Part shown: in pieces, positions 12,169 to 23,047 of the stretch
How positions within the stretch are numbered: position 1 is the stretch's first letter
How the letters are laid out: every line of letters begins with the position of its first letter
NCBI GenBank assembly: GCA_021399435.1
Contig: JAJTUP010000021.1
Coordinates: 310,001-374,000 of the forward strand
DNA from: Diaporthe sp. PMI_573
Lineage: Eukaryota > Ascomycota > Sordariomycetes > Diaporthales > Diaporthaceae
Length of the DNA: 64,000 nucleotides
Direction: 5' to 3'
Translations under genes and position numbers: made by a program
The notes under the pieces: model-generated
Told to the model about the DNA's origin: nothing
Database searches by the model: none
What the model saw: only the letters and a program-made list of their open reading frames with translations

Positions 12169-13112
12169 GTTGGCGAGCTTGGTGCTTGGTGGGTGAAGGT
12201 AGTATGGGTATTAGCTGGCTGCGGAGGAGTAGTCTGGTGTTGGATGTGATGGCAGAGAAGAGAGAGAAGGGTCGGTCGCTGGTAAGTGATTATTTCCCTT
12301 TTGTCTTTAAAGGATGAATATGTCAAGTGTCTTCCCCTTCTTCATTGCATGGCAGCCTTCTTGTCAGAACACCCGTGGCCTATATGCTCTCCCTCATGCC
12401 ATCAAAACCTGATTTCCCCCTTCCTTTTGCGATGTGCGAAGGTGTCGAAACAGGATGAGATCATACCTCACCCGCCGTGTGGCCCTTCCCCTTCGGAGGC
12501 TTCGTCATCTGCACGCTCAGATGTGATCTAGGCTTGAATCACAGCTGATCGGATCGATGCTGGCAGGCTGGCTGGTGACTGCATGGGCGGGACCCCTGTG
12601 GAGACCGAGACGGGGGATGCCATGGCCGCCGTACGAGGCAGGCGGTGGGACCACGGGATACATGGGATACATCACAGCAGGGGGCGCCGTCGATCACCAC
12701 TCCCTTTCGTCTTCCCGCCTTGCCAACCCAGGCCACCGTCTTCCCTCCTGTCAGACCGGTCAGTCATCCAGCCTGGCCCGCGGACACTCGGCACTGACAG
12801 TCCCATGAAGTGGTTGGAGATTGACTTTCACTAACACATTATGCCACGCAGCCAGCCCAATACGAGCTGCTGGGGCTGGTGAAGCTCAGACCAGCTGATC
12901 TATCCTCACCCGGGGAGCTGCTTCCCTTCCGTCCACTCCGTTTAACGCCTCGTCTCCTGGCCGTTCAAATTGTTCCTGCAGCCTGCCAATCTTGCTGCCC
13001 GTTGCTGCCTCTGCGTGCTCTGGTCCTCTGGTCCCCTCCGTTTCGTGTCTGTCCTCATCCTCATCCTCCTCATCCGCTTGCTTGCTTGCTGGTGCTACGG
13101 TACATACGTGCG
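12169..13112. other. Intergenic region between copy 1 and the membrane-anchored protein
   Basis: About 0.9 kb containing the promoter of copy 1 and the 3' flank of the 13113-14172 gene. No supported reading frame; short open frames here are shadows or chance. Confidence 0.5.
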
Positions 13113-14172
13113 CTACTGGTTCTCGTCCTTCTTCCCCCCGACCCAGTGGCTGTTCACCCCCAGCTGCAGCTTCCTGAGCAGCTTGATCGGCGCCCACCTG
13201 TAGGACGAGAACCGGGGGTCAAACACCGGCTGCTCATCATCCTGCTCCTTGTCCTCCCCCTCCTCCTCCCTCTCAGCCTTCGGTTTCAAGTTGCCATCTC
13301 GATCCCTCGACAGGAAGACCTCCCACATCTTCCTTGTCCCTCCCCCGAGTGCCACCTCGACCTCGACTGCGATGAAGCGCCAGTCGTCCTCGTCGAAGCT
13401 CAGGAACTGCTCGTCCTCGCTCCACCCCCAGGGGCCGACGACGTGGTCCGCCGTGTCTTTGCGGCTGCCGTACTTGATCATGCCTGTGTCCTTGTCGACG
13501 TACAGCCAGTTCAGCATCGGTGGTTCGTCCTGGATTGTGGACACCAGGCCCTGATACCCTTGTTCGGATGGGTACTTGAAGTAGTAGCCGTTGAACTTGT
13601 GGCCTGGAAAAGGCGCGTCAGGGTGGTCTATCCACATCTGGGCACGATTCAGTCAGCCCTGTTTCCTTTCGTCTTTGTCAACTGCAGCCATCCATCTGGG
13701 TTTCTCTTTCTCTTTCCCCCCTGAGGATCGTGATGCATCTCGGCACATACAACGGCGAGCAGCGCGTGCGAGTGTTTCGCAGCCAGTCACCCGAATGCGA
13801 CGGTGCGTTCATGGGCATAAATGCATGGCGCATGTTGGTCCACCGCTGGCGCTGGCGCTGGTCGCCGCTGGCGCGTCCGATCGAATCCTGGATAAACAGG
13901 GCATGATGCCATGGCGCCCCCTCCCAAGCCCGATGAGACAGGTGTGGCTAGTGCCACTATGCCGGAACAGGAGATATTAGCCTACTCACTCTTCCCGCTG
14001 CGAGGACGATCCAGCACTCCTTGGGTGGTCCCCCGCCGATGGACAGCGTTGCCGTCATGTTGAACTTGATCTTCTCCTTCAACTTTGCGTTCTCCTGTTT
14101 CTTCGCGCTGATGCCCTGGGCCACGCCCGTCACCGTCGGTATGGACGCGAGGACAAGTAGTCCTATCACCAT
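13113..14172 (-). CDS. Conserved fungal protein with N-terminal membrane segment
   Basis: Two exons, complement(13113..13637, 13990..14172), 235 aa. The intron is long for this window (352 bp, GTGAGT...CCCAG, phase 0). Residues 1-17 are hydrophobic (MVIGLLVLASIPTVTG) and form a signal peptide or anchor. A short Lys-rich helix and a beta segment (KFNMTATLSI) follow. The large second exon is rich in Trp, Tyr and Asp (for example WIDHPDAPFPGHKFNGYYF and VVGPWGWSEDEQF), which looks like a folded beta-rich domain. The tail carries an acidic Glu/Asp patch. I recognise no enzymatic motif; this looks like a conserved hypothetical family of Pezizomycotina. It lies between the two HGDLELALL genes, so a shared process is possible but unproven. 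The ATG is the first in frame. Confidence 0.8.
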
Positions 14173-15237
14173 GTCGGCTGTCGTCTGGGTCTCTGCCCCC
14201 CTCTGTCGTTTCGTATAGTTGACGATCTCCCCGTGTTGTCCGACACGATGTGGAGACTCGAAGACAAAATTAGAAGATTGATAGATTCTCCGGGTCGTCG
14301 CGGTTGTGCTCGTATCTTGCGGGTCTCGCGGTGCAGTCGTACAATAAGTTAGCCCACTGAATAGTCAAGGCAGAGATGAGAATCAGACGGCAAGTCGCCA
14401 ACTCGGCACACATCATGGTTCTATGCGTCAAAGAGGGCCCTTCCCTTTCGTCATCTTTTCCCCAGGTCCAGCCTTGCTGCCCCCACACACCTGAAGCTTC
14501 ACCCTACCCTCCACCGTGAAGCTCCATCCCGGCTATGACTTCACAGCTCGCATGGTTGGGTGATTGGGCCCACCCTTTGCCCACATTACGCACATGTTGC
14601 GCAGACCCCCTGAGTCGGTACCTGACAGTACATGTCATGTCAACGCTCAACACGCAATGAAAGTCACCTTTTCTGCCTCTGTCTTCAGCTTCTGCGACGT
14701 CATCCCACATCATCTCGATGTTCTCGATACCCACAGGCGCGACGGACACACACGTACAGCGGCCCCTTGACTTGTAAAACAAGATTCCATCCCCAGCTTT
14801 CGGTATCACCCAACCCAGACCAGACCCACTGACGCAAGTGCACCGAGGCCATGGGTTCATCGGTCGCAAGCTGGCCAGGTTGTGCGGGCTGAGGGTGTGA
14901 GATGATCGAAATGTGATCGGTCCCCTTCGTCGTAAAACATGTTTTTCGGACGCTCGTCGTCTCCCCCCCCCCCTTCGGCATAGTAGGATCATTGCGTCAA
15001 GGCTGCCAACTTTCTCATGCAGGGTCTCTCTGATCTCATCGACGGCTTTATAACATAGACATACCAGGGCGTGCACTTGCCCACACTTAGGATTTTCATT
15101 TTGTGTGAAGACAATTCTGTCAACTTAGTGCATCGTTGCCCTCCAGTCCTATAGCCAGTATCTGAGTCCACTCACTAGAGCCCCTCGACACTTCCAACCC
15201 CCCACAACTGCTGTGGTAATAGCATACCATAGTGATC
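14173..15237. other. Divergent promoter region
   Basis: About 1.1 kb between the minus-strand 13113-14172 gene and the plus-strand 15238 gene, so it carries both promoters. The open frames seen here (for example 14504-15076 minus) have no domain and look like chance. Confidence 0.5.
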
Positions 15238-16388
15238 ATGTCTTCTCCGGTAGGTCGTCATCCTCGCCTGATAGCACTCTCGAGATGACTTTGTTACTGA
15301 TTGCCGACACTTGTAGCAACAGGGAACGCCCAAGACTGAGGACAAGAAGGAGTCCCAGGGCGAGTCGTCTCGTCCCGGCCAGCAGAGACAAGAGTCGCAA
15401 CAACAGGGGCAAAAGGAGACCCAGAGCCAGCAACAACCAAAATCTGAGAACAACAAGGCCCAGCAGTCACAAGCTGAGGAGACCAACCGCAACGCCCAAC
15501 CTGAGCCTCGCAACAACCAGGCCAGCGCAGAAGAGGAGCAAGAAGAGGACCATCAAGACCAGGACCAAGAACAGTACGACGATGACGAAGAGCAATATGA
15601 CGACCAGTACCAAGACCAGGAGGAAGACAACTACGACGACCAGGCCTACTCCGGCGATGAAGAACAGTATGAGCCCGAACAGTATGAGCCCGAACAAGAC
15701 CAAGGGCAGAGCCAAGCAGAGGTAGAGCAAGAGGAAGACGAGCCCGAGCCTGAGCCTGAGATGCAGCGCGACTCGGCCGCGACGCCGGCATCAGACCGGC
15801 CCGCCACGCCGAAGGATAATGAGGAGGCGACGCCATACTGGGAACAGGACAACCAGGAAGATGAACAGGACAAGCAGGTAGCTGAGCCCAAGAAGAGCAG
15901 CAAGAAGAAGAAGAAGAACAAGCGCCGACAGCCCCGGTACGAGTCCGAAGATGAGGAGGACGACTACCAGGACGACTACCAGCAGCAGCAGTACTGGCAG
16001 CAGCAGCAGCAGATGCAGATGATGCAGCAGCAGCAGATGATGCAGCAGCAGCAGCAGGGCGGCGGCGACGGTGGCAGCAAGAACCCGCTCAAGCTGAGGC
16101 TGGAACTCAACCTCGAGATTGAGATCGAGCTCAAGGCGCACATCCACGGTGACCTGGAGCTGGCTTTGCTGTGAGTGACCCATTAACCCCCCTTTCCTTC
16201 CTCTCCCCTCTCCTTTTACCCATTCCGCCCATGGCTTGCAACGGACCACTTGGTTCATGCTGTGCGGTCGGCACTCGTGGCGATAGTCGCGGGTGTGTCG
16301 GTTTTCGGAGTGTCTCCATCGTCCAGACTGCGGTCATCCGGCTAATTCAGGTGCTAATCAAGTACGATGTGATTATAGTGACGGTTAA
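15238..16388 (+). CDS. Disordered acidic/Gln-rich protein with HGDLELALL C-terminus (copy 2)
   Basis: Proposed exons 15238..15249, 15317..16170, 16379..16388, 291 aa. Exon 1 encodes only M-S-S-P. A 67-bp intron (GTAGGT...GTAG, phase 0) joins it to a frame that stays open for 854 nt; the internal ATG at 15761 is in the same frame and is not the start. Residues 5-150 are Gln/Glu/Asp-rich with repeated DQ, EQY and YEPEQ units. A Lys-rich block, poly-Gln/Met and a Gly patch follow, then LRLELNLEIEIELKAHIHGD and LELALL. The frame meets TGA directly after this, but a GTGAGT donor lies at the same codon position as in copy 1. A branch-like GCTAATC and a TATAG acceptor before 16379 give a tiny exon ending L-D-G. 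Only the last exon is uncertain; if the intron is retained the protein ends in LL. Function unknown. Confidence 0.8.
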
Positions 16389-19300
16389 TAATGCTTCGAG
16401 TCGACTCGAACATGTCCCTCCGAATTGAAGTCGTGAAATTCGCTCCGGCGGGTGTGAGATCTCGATGGCGTTTGTTTGCAGGCGTATTATGGAACTTTAC
16501 TTTGTCTCCGTCGATTTCCACGATGTTATGATTATGTGAACGGTTCGGTTCGGTTTGGTGTGTTGGTTGGGCACCTCATGCTTTGTACGGATATTGTATC
16601 TCTTTGTACGGCAAAACGATGCTTGGTGAACAGCGTCAGGTCGATGACATTCCACATAGACCTAAATGTAATGCGGAAAATATTATCTTTTGAAGCAAGG
16701 CCGGTGTCTTGGTTGTCTTGACGTGACTGGGCTTTTGGTAACAGATGAATGAGATCTCTCGTTCGGTAGTGACCAACCTTTCATAAATGTGTCCTGCCGT
16801 CGAGCACGTTATCACTGGTACGCTAGTACAACAAACAAACCACACTTGTCTTGGGTATATCTCCACCTCTATAGGCGAGCTGGCGGCCGTTGAGGCTCAA
16901 TTCGTCCGATTGTTCATGCGTAACCTCGCAGCCTACCCTGGTCGTGACAGCCGGGACGACGCTACTGCCAATAGACCCAGCGGATGGACCATAACATTCC
17001 AACAATGCGACAACAAGAACCCAACTTTTGGATCTGTACCTTCGGGCGTCTTTTGCTGCCGTCCCGGTTCGTTCGAGGTTGTCGTCCTTGGGGTGGCCCA
17101 TGCTCCGAGCCGCAGCCGCAGGCGTTTTTTGTGAGCCCTCGGATGTCTCGCGACACGGCAGCTGTCGTCCACAGACGCCGGCCCCATCTCGCCGGGCACA
17201 AGTCGCACAAAGGGAATGTCATCCGTCTTCCCTGGCGTCGGCTGCCCGAAACAGTTCCGCGGTCGTACAACTCAGTTTTTGCAAGCGTCTCAACCGCCAC
17301 AGGATCGGTGGTGTGGGCTTGCGTCCCAGATGGTCAGACGATGGCCGCCATGGTGCGGCTGGTTCGCATCGACATCGCAAACACTTCCGGAGCAATTCTT
17401 GATAGGTGGCCAGAGAGGAATGTCTGCTGATCACTCATCTTCTCCGATTGTTTTGTGCCTTGTGACCTGCGCGGTCCGGCGACGCTTCCATTCCTTCCCA
17501 TACTACTCTTCTCGGGCGGATCTCCTCATCTCGACCGTGCCTGAGGTCGGCGAATGTGTCAGCGTGACTGAACCGTGTTCATACCTGTATCTACAAGTCA
17601 AAACCCCGTGTCAGTAGCACTCCCTGTGATATGCATCAAGACTGCTATGGCGCGATTGTCGTCTTGTGCTGTCCTTAGCTTGCGGTTCTTGTGATGTCGG
17701 CCCAGTTAGTGTCGATGTAGGAAAGCTCGGTCACAAAGAGAGGCGAGCTTTGTGACCAAGGCGGAGCGGGCTCCCGTGCGCAACTAATCGGGCTGCTTGC
17801 GTTCGTTCACAAACTCCCGTGCTTTGCTGGTAATTCTCGAAAGGTGACTTTTCTCAGCAAGCTTGTGGCCTCGTCTCGACCTGCGACTCGGCCGACCCTG
17901 TCCTCTCGTTCGGTCGAAGCTGACCAGCCCTCCAACTTCAACTCGTTGCGGGAAAACCGGCGATGACAAGCCTTGGTTTGAGACAACCATGCGTCGTCGC
18001 TTTTCGTCCCGTCGAACTCGCCCGCTGTCAAACCTCGGCTGTGGTATTCCTCAGAAGAACACCCCCATCTCCGCCAGAGGCTTTCTCGTGATGCTGCTGT
18101 CCGATGTGTTCCGGCCTTTCCCAGGAGAAGGCAGTATCCCACTTTTCTCCTCTTCACGACCTTTTCGTCGCCATGACCTCCTCTTCTCGTTGTTGGAATC
18201 AACGTGGTCCCCTGCGTGAAGCTTCTGCAATGTGAGAAAGACTGCCGACCGTGGACCGTCTGGAGCTCGCCAAGCGCACTTGACCTTGACAACCCGTAGT
18301 CATCCACGAACGGCAATCTCAAGAAGTTTGCGAAGGGATCGGAAGGGTCTGCGTCCGTGTAGTGTTGATTTGACGCGAATGCGATTCTGATACCTTTCAC
18401 CTTGCATCGTTTGCCAGAAATGTCAGCTATCGACGAAGTCAGGGCATCGTCGAGCCAAGGGCACCAAGGGCACCTGTGCGATTTATCAGGCGAACAATTT
18501 CGGACCGAGAGCACATCTTTATGTGGTTATGGTGCGTCATCCGCCCGTCGACGCTATGTTGTACCGAAGAAACGGCCGCCGCTGTCCCTGCGGTTGGACT
18601 GTTGATTGGCCGTGGGTTAGTTCCGCAAGCTACTCGCCGCCGTCCTTCTCCATCAGTCAGGTTGACGAAGTTTTTTTGGCTAGGCGCAGATTCCATCGAG
18701 ACGCATTGCAGCCTAGTCGCCGAGTCGAGCGTGTGACCGACTTCTTTGTACACCGCAAGTCCTGGTCCTCGCCACCATCGTAGTTCCAGCCCGCCAAGAG
18801 CCGGAGTCTGTTGATTGTCGAACGGATCATGAACGGATGCTGGCCGTTCTGCAGAGAAATAAAAAGGGAGGAAAGAGAGGGAACCGTCGAGTACTGCTCG
18901 ACTAGTCATGTAGACGCAAAAGCCTGCAGGATAGGCAGGGTGTGCGACAGAAAGAGAGAGGCGGGCTGAACCGGAGGGTATAGGAGATATACCGTGGCAG
19001 CCCCTAGACTCACTCCTACGTTGGGTGACCAACTTATCAGACCTGCTGGATCGGTTCCTGACTACGAGGACTAAGCAGGAGGATAAGGCTGACACTTAAT
19101 GATTCTTCAAAGGCCGAAATGTGGGCTTTGCGTCGCAACGAACCAGGCATCTGTTCCAACGCCCTGGCCTCTGCACGCGAAGGACCCTGAGAAGTTGGAT
19201 GGAGGACGTTGGCACCCCGGGTCGATAGCGACCTCAAATAAGCCCAAAATCATGGAATGTCAGCGCCTCTGGGGACACCATTGGTGGAGATGTAACTGTG

Positions 19301-20252
19301 GACCCTTTGTGCTGCGGCCTGCAAAAACCTTATTTGGACCCTCGATGAGGTCAACAGGTTTTCTCGTACGATGCTGGGTGTGGCTCCGAGTGCACACCAT
19401 CGGCGTCTCCTCCGTCCGGCTGAGACTGGCGCGGGAGAGACACCGAGGCTTCCAAGCCTGTGATGGACGGCAGCGCAGTGTCATCTTGGGGCCGGTGACC
19501 TCTCTCGCTGACCCGGTGACTTTGTTCACACGCGACCCCGGGGGAAGCGAGGAAGACGGATTCAGATCTTATATGCACTGTAGTCGGATCTGCATCAACA
19601 GTCCTCTGCAGTGTCGTGAGCATTCTGGTGTTGGGGCCTCGGTGTTGGTGTCTTATTAGCTGGACCTTGGCAACCGCATTATAGGCCATGGATAATGGTG
19701 CTAGCTGGGCTGGTAGCTGGGAGGGAATCGAGATCCAGGGCCTGGGTTACATTGCGATCTTGGGTCGTTGGACACGATGCACAACACATGTTGACCACGA
19801 CGCAAGCACGGGGCCAGCACGCAAAGGTGGAAACATATACTGTGTATAGATGCAGCATCTAGCCTGGTCCAGGTGCAGAGATCAAAACAATGACCAAACA
19901 GAGTACGCGCAACGCTCGACTTTGCGAGACGGGTAGAATAGGCGAGGTGGGTCCCGGTCTATTGGACTGCAGCAAGTCGAGGGAGGTGGAATGTGGGCGG
20001 CGGGCGGCGAGCAGACCAATTGAGAGGCAGGTGAATGGTCAAGGCTCAGTCATGTCGCAGAATGAACCCCACAGAAGCACCCACGAGTGCCACGCAGGCC
20101 ACGGGCGGAGGGCCAGAGGCTAGCCACGCCAGCGATTCCAGATCTGGAGAGTGCAGGCGGTGGCGGGCGGGGATGGCAGTATGGCAGGCACAACGTGCCC
20201 AGGCCCCTTTCTTCCCCGCAATTGCCCGTTAGACTGCTTGAAAAATACATTT
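16389..20252. other. Gene-poor interval upstream of ILV2
   Basis: About 3.9 kb with no convincing gene. Two overlapping minus-strand open stretches at 17807-18514 and 18439-19095 (235 and 218 codons) are the longest. The second begins at GTG, neither has a recognisable domain, and GC-rich fungal DNA gives such frames by chance. The rest shows no repeats or RNA genes I can identify. The ILV2 upstream elements begin at 20253. Confidence 0.45.
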
Positions 20253-20259
20253 TGACTCA
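20253..20259 (+). promoter_or_regulatory. Gcn4/CPC1-type TGACTCA site, distal
   Basis: Perfect palindromic TGACTCA, 404 bp upstream of the acetolactate synthase start codon. This is the established binding site of the bZIP regulators Gcn4 (yeast) and CPC1/CpcA (filamentous fungi) of general amino acid control, and branched-chain amino acid genes are classic targets. Occupancy is inferred. Confidence 0.65.
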
Positions 20260-20378
20260 TAGTTGGCCGGGTGCAGTGCATGCTCGTGCTGCAAAAGTCA
20301 ATGATTGAACTGGGCGATCTCGGAGCCCAATTCTTTCTTCCCACTCGCTCGAGTCGTCTCCAAACGCTTCCCCAGGAG

Positions 20379-20385
20379 TGACTCA
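20379..20385 (+). promoter_or_regulatory. Gcn4/CPC1-type TGACTCA site, proximal
   Basis: Second perfect TGACTCA, 278 bp upstream of the same start codon and 126 bp from the first copy. Two perfect 7-mers within 150 bp of a classic target gene are unlikely to be chance. Confidence 0.7.
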
Positions 20386-20662
20386 AACTCCCGGACCCTT
20401 GTCACTGTGGAATAAAATAAACTGCAGTCTTCTTCGCCGGCTCCCACTCGGCCCAGCCTCAATCTTCATCCGACATCTGTTGCCACTGCTGCCACTTGCC
20501 ATTGACGCCCCTTCACGTTGATGAAGACGTCGCCGGCCTTCCAATCCCCTAGCCCAGCAGGACACTCCTGCACGAGAAGTGCAGCCTTGCCTTGACACTC
20601 TTTCCCCCCCACCTCCTCCCCCTTGAGACCATCTCCACTCCACACACACACACACAAACAAA

Positions 20663-23047
20663 ATGCTCCGGTCGGGCAGCCACCAGGCCAGCAAGGCCTT
20701 CAAGGCCCTGGCACAATCGCAATCAAAACGGTCCTTTACCACATCGAGTGCCCTCGCCTCGGCCTCAAGACGGAGGGCCGTTCACTCCACAGCCAGGAAT
20801 TCTGCAACCGCCACAGCATCACAACCCACAGCCCCGTAAGTCGTGTGGTGTGCGCAAGCTATTCGTGGCCTCCCTCGGCCGTGTTTCTGGCCCAATTGCT
20901 AAAACTAGCTGTTCTATAGTGATGTCCGAACGAAGCCAAGTCCCTCCTTCAACACCGCGTCAAGAAATCATGTCGAGCCTCTGGCCGAGAAAGCGGCCGA
21001 CATGGACGAGTCGTACGTGCCCATGTGCAGAACGCTACAACTCCTCCCGGCCGAGTTGGCAATGGGAAAATCATGTTGACAGCCTGTGCAGGTTCATCGG
21101 CAAGACTGGAGGAGAGATCTTCCACGAGATGATGTTGAGGCAGAACGTGGAGCACATCTGTAAGCCGGGACGCAAGATTGGGCTGGGCTGTAGGATATCC
21201 TCTGACTAACTGATACACCCGCAGTCGGCTATCCCGGCGGTGCTATTCTCCCCGTTTTCGACGCGATCTACAACTCACAACATTTTGACTTCATTCTGCC
21301 AAAGCACGAGCAGGGAGCTGGGCACATGGCCGAGGGCTATGCCCGCGCCTCAGGAAAGCCGGGTGTCGTCCTGGTCACATCTGGCCCCGGCGCTACGAAT
21401 GTTGTCACGCCTATGGCGGATGCTCTTGCTGACGGCATTCCCCTGGTCGTCTTCACTGGGCAGGTCCCCACCAGCGCAATCGGGAGCGACGCATTCCAAG
21501 AGGCCGATGTCATTGGTATTTCAAGGGCGTGCACAAAGTGGAATGTCATGGTCAAGAGCGTTGCCGAGTTGCCCCGGAGAATCAACGAGGCCTTCGAGAT
21601 CGCCACCAGCGGCAGGCCTGGGCCCGTTCTCGTCGACCTTCCCAAGGACATCACTGCCGGTGTTCTGAGGAGGGCTATCCCAACTGAATCGGCCATCCCA
21701 TTCCTTCCCAGCGCGGCCTCGCAAGCCATGGCAGAGCTCAGCAGGAAGCAGCTGCAGGCCTCCATTCGTCGCGTGGCCGACCTGATCAACATCGCCAAGA
21801 AGCCGGTCATCTATGCTGGCAATGGTGTTATCTGCTCGGAGAATGGTCCTGCCAAGCTGAGGGCTCTCGCTGACAAGGCTTCTATACCCGTCACAACCAC
21901 CTTGCAGGGCATGGGTGCCTTTGACGAGCTGGATGAGAAGTCTCTTCACATGCTGGGCATGCACGGCTCAGCCTACGCCAACATGTCGATGCAAGAGGCC
22001 GACTTGATCATTGCCCTGGGAGGACGATTTGACGACCGCGTCACCCTGAGTGTCCCTGGCTTTGCTCCTGGCGCCAAGGCCGCGGCGGCAGAGGGTCGTG
22101 GCGGTATTGTCCAGTTCGAGATCATGCCAAAGAACATCAACAAGGTCATCCAGGCCACAGAGGCCGTCGAGGGCGATGTGGCGACTAACCTGGACATGCT
22201 GCTGCCAATGGTCCAATCCAAGACCATGGAGGACCGCAAAGAGTGGTTCGGAAAGATCAACGCCTGGAAGGAGAAGTGGCCCATGAACGACTTCGAAAGG
22301 GCTGGAGATTCTGGGCGTATCAAGCCTCAGGAGATGATCGAGCAGCTGTCCGATCTGTGCAAGGACCGGAAGGAAAGCACATACATCGCCACCGGTGTTG
22401 GTCAGCACCAGATGTGGACCGCACAACACTTCCGCTGGAGGCACCCTCGCACCCTGATCACCTCGGGTGGTCTGGGTACCATGGGCTTCGGTCTGCCCGC
22501 TGCCATTGGCGCCAAGGTCGCAAAGCCCGACTCTTTGGTCATCGACATTGACGGGGACGCCTCCTTCTGCATGACCCTGACAGAGCTCAGCACCGCTGCA
22601 CAGTTCAACATTGGCGTCAAGGTGATTATTCTGAACAACGAGGAGCAGGGCATGGTCACGCAGTGGCAGAACCTCTTCTACCAGGATCGTTACAGCCATA
22701 CCCACCAAAAGAACCCGGATTTCATGAAGCTCGCGGATGCCATGGGTCTCGCTCACAGGCGTGTCTCCAAGCCTGAAGAGGTGCTTGACAGCTTGAAGTG
22801 GCTGATTGACACGGACGGCCCGGCTGTCCTGGAAGTCATTACGGACAAGAAGGTGCCTGTCCTGCCCATGGTGCCTGCAGGCCATGCACTGCATGAGTTC
22901 ATCACATGGGATGCTGGTAAGTGTTCTGATATATCTCGGTTTAGGAAGTTCTGTATCGTGACTTAACTGACCACGTGCTCTACAGCCAAGGACAAGGCCC
23001 GAAGAGAAACAATGAGGGAGCGAACAGGAGGACTGCACGGTAACTGA
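20663..23047 (+). CDS. ILV2: Acetolactate synthase catalytic subunit, mitochondrial
   Basis: Five exons, 20663..20835, 20920..21012, 21092..21159, 21225..22916, 22986..23047, 695 aa; all four introns are 65-84 bp and keep frame. The enzyme (acetohydroxyacid synthase) condenses two pyruvates, or pyruvate with 2-oxobutyrate, in the first shared step of valine/leucine and isoleucine synthesis, using ThDP, FAD and Mg. Residues 1-60 are Arg/Ser/Ala-rich and lack acids, as in a mitochondrial transit peptide. The catalytic glutamate is E140 (KHEQGAGHM). The ThDP/Mg motif spans about 554-583 (DIDGDASF ... ILNNEEQG). The central FAD-binding region is intact (LGGRFDDR), and the C-terminus ends in LHGN. 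Length matches yeast Ilv2 (687 aa). Intron 1 lies in the targeting region. Two TGACTCA sites upstream fit amino-acid starvation control. Confidence 0.96.

Noticed and set aside
15761..16174. A 137-aa gene starting at the internal ATG
   Set aside because: The same frame is open upstream to 15317 and joins a short first exon at 15238, so this ATG is internal.
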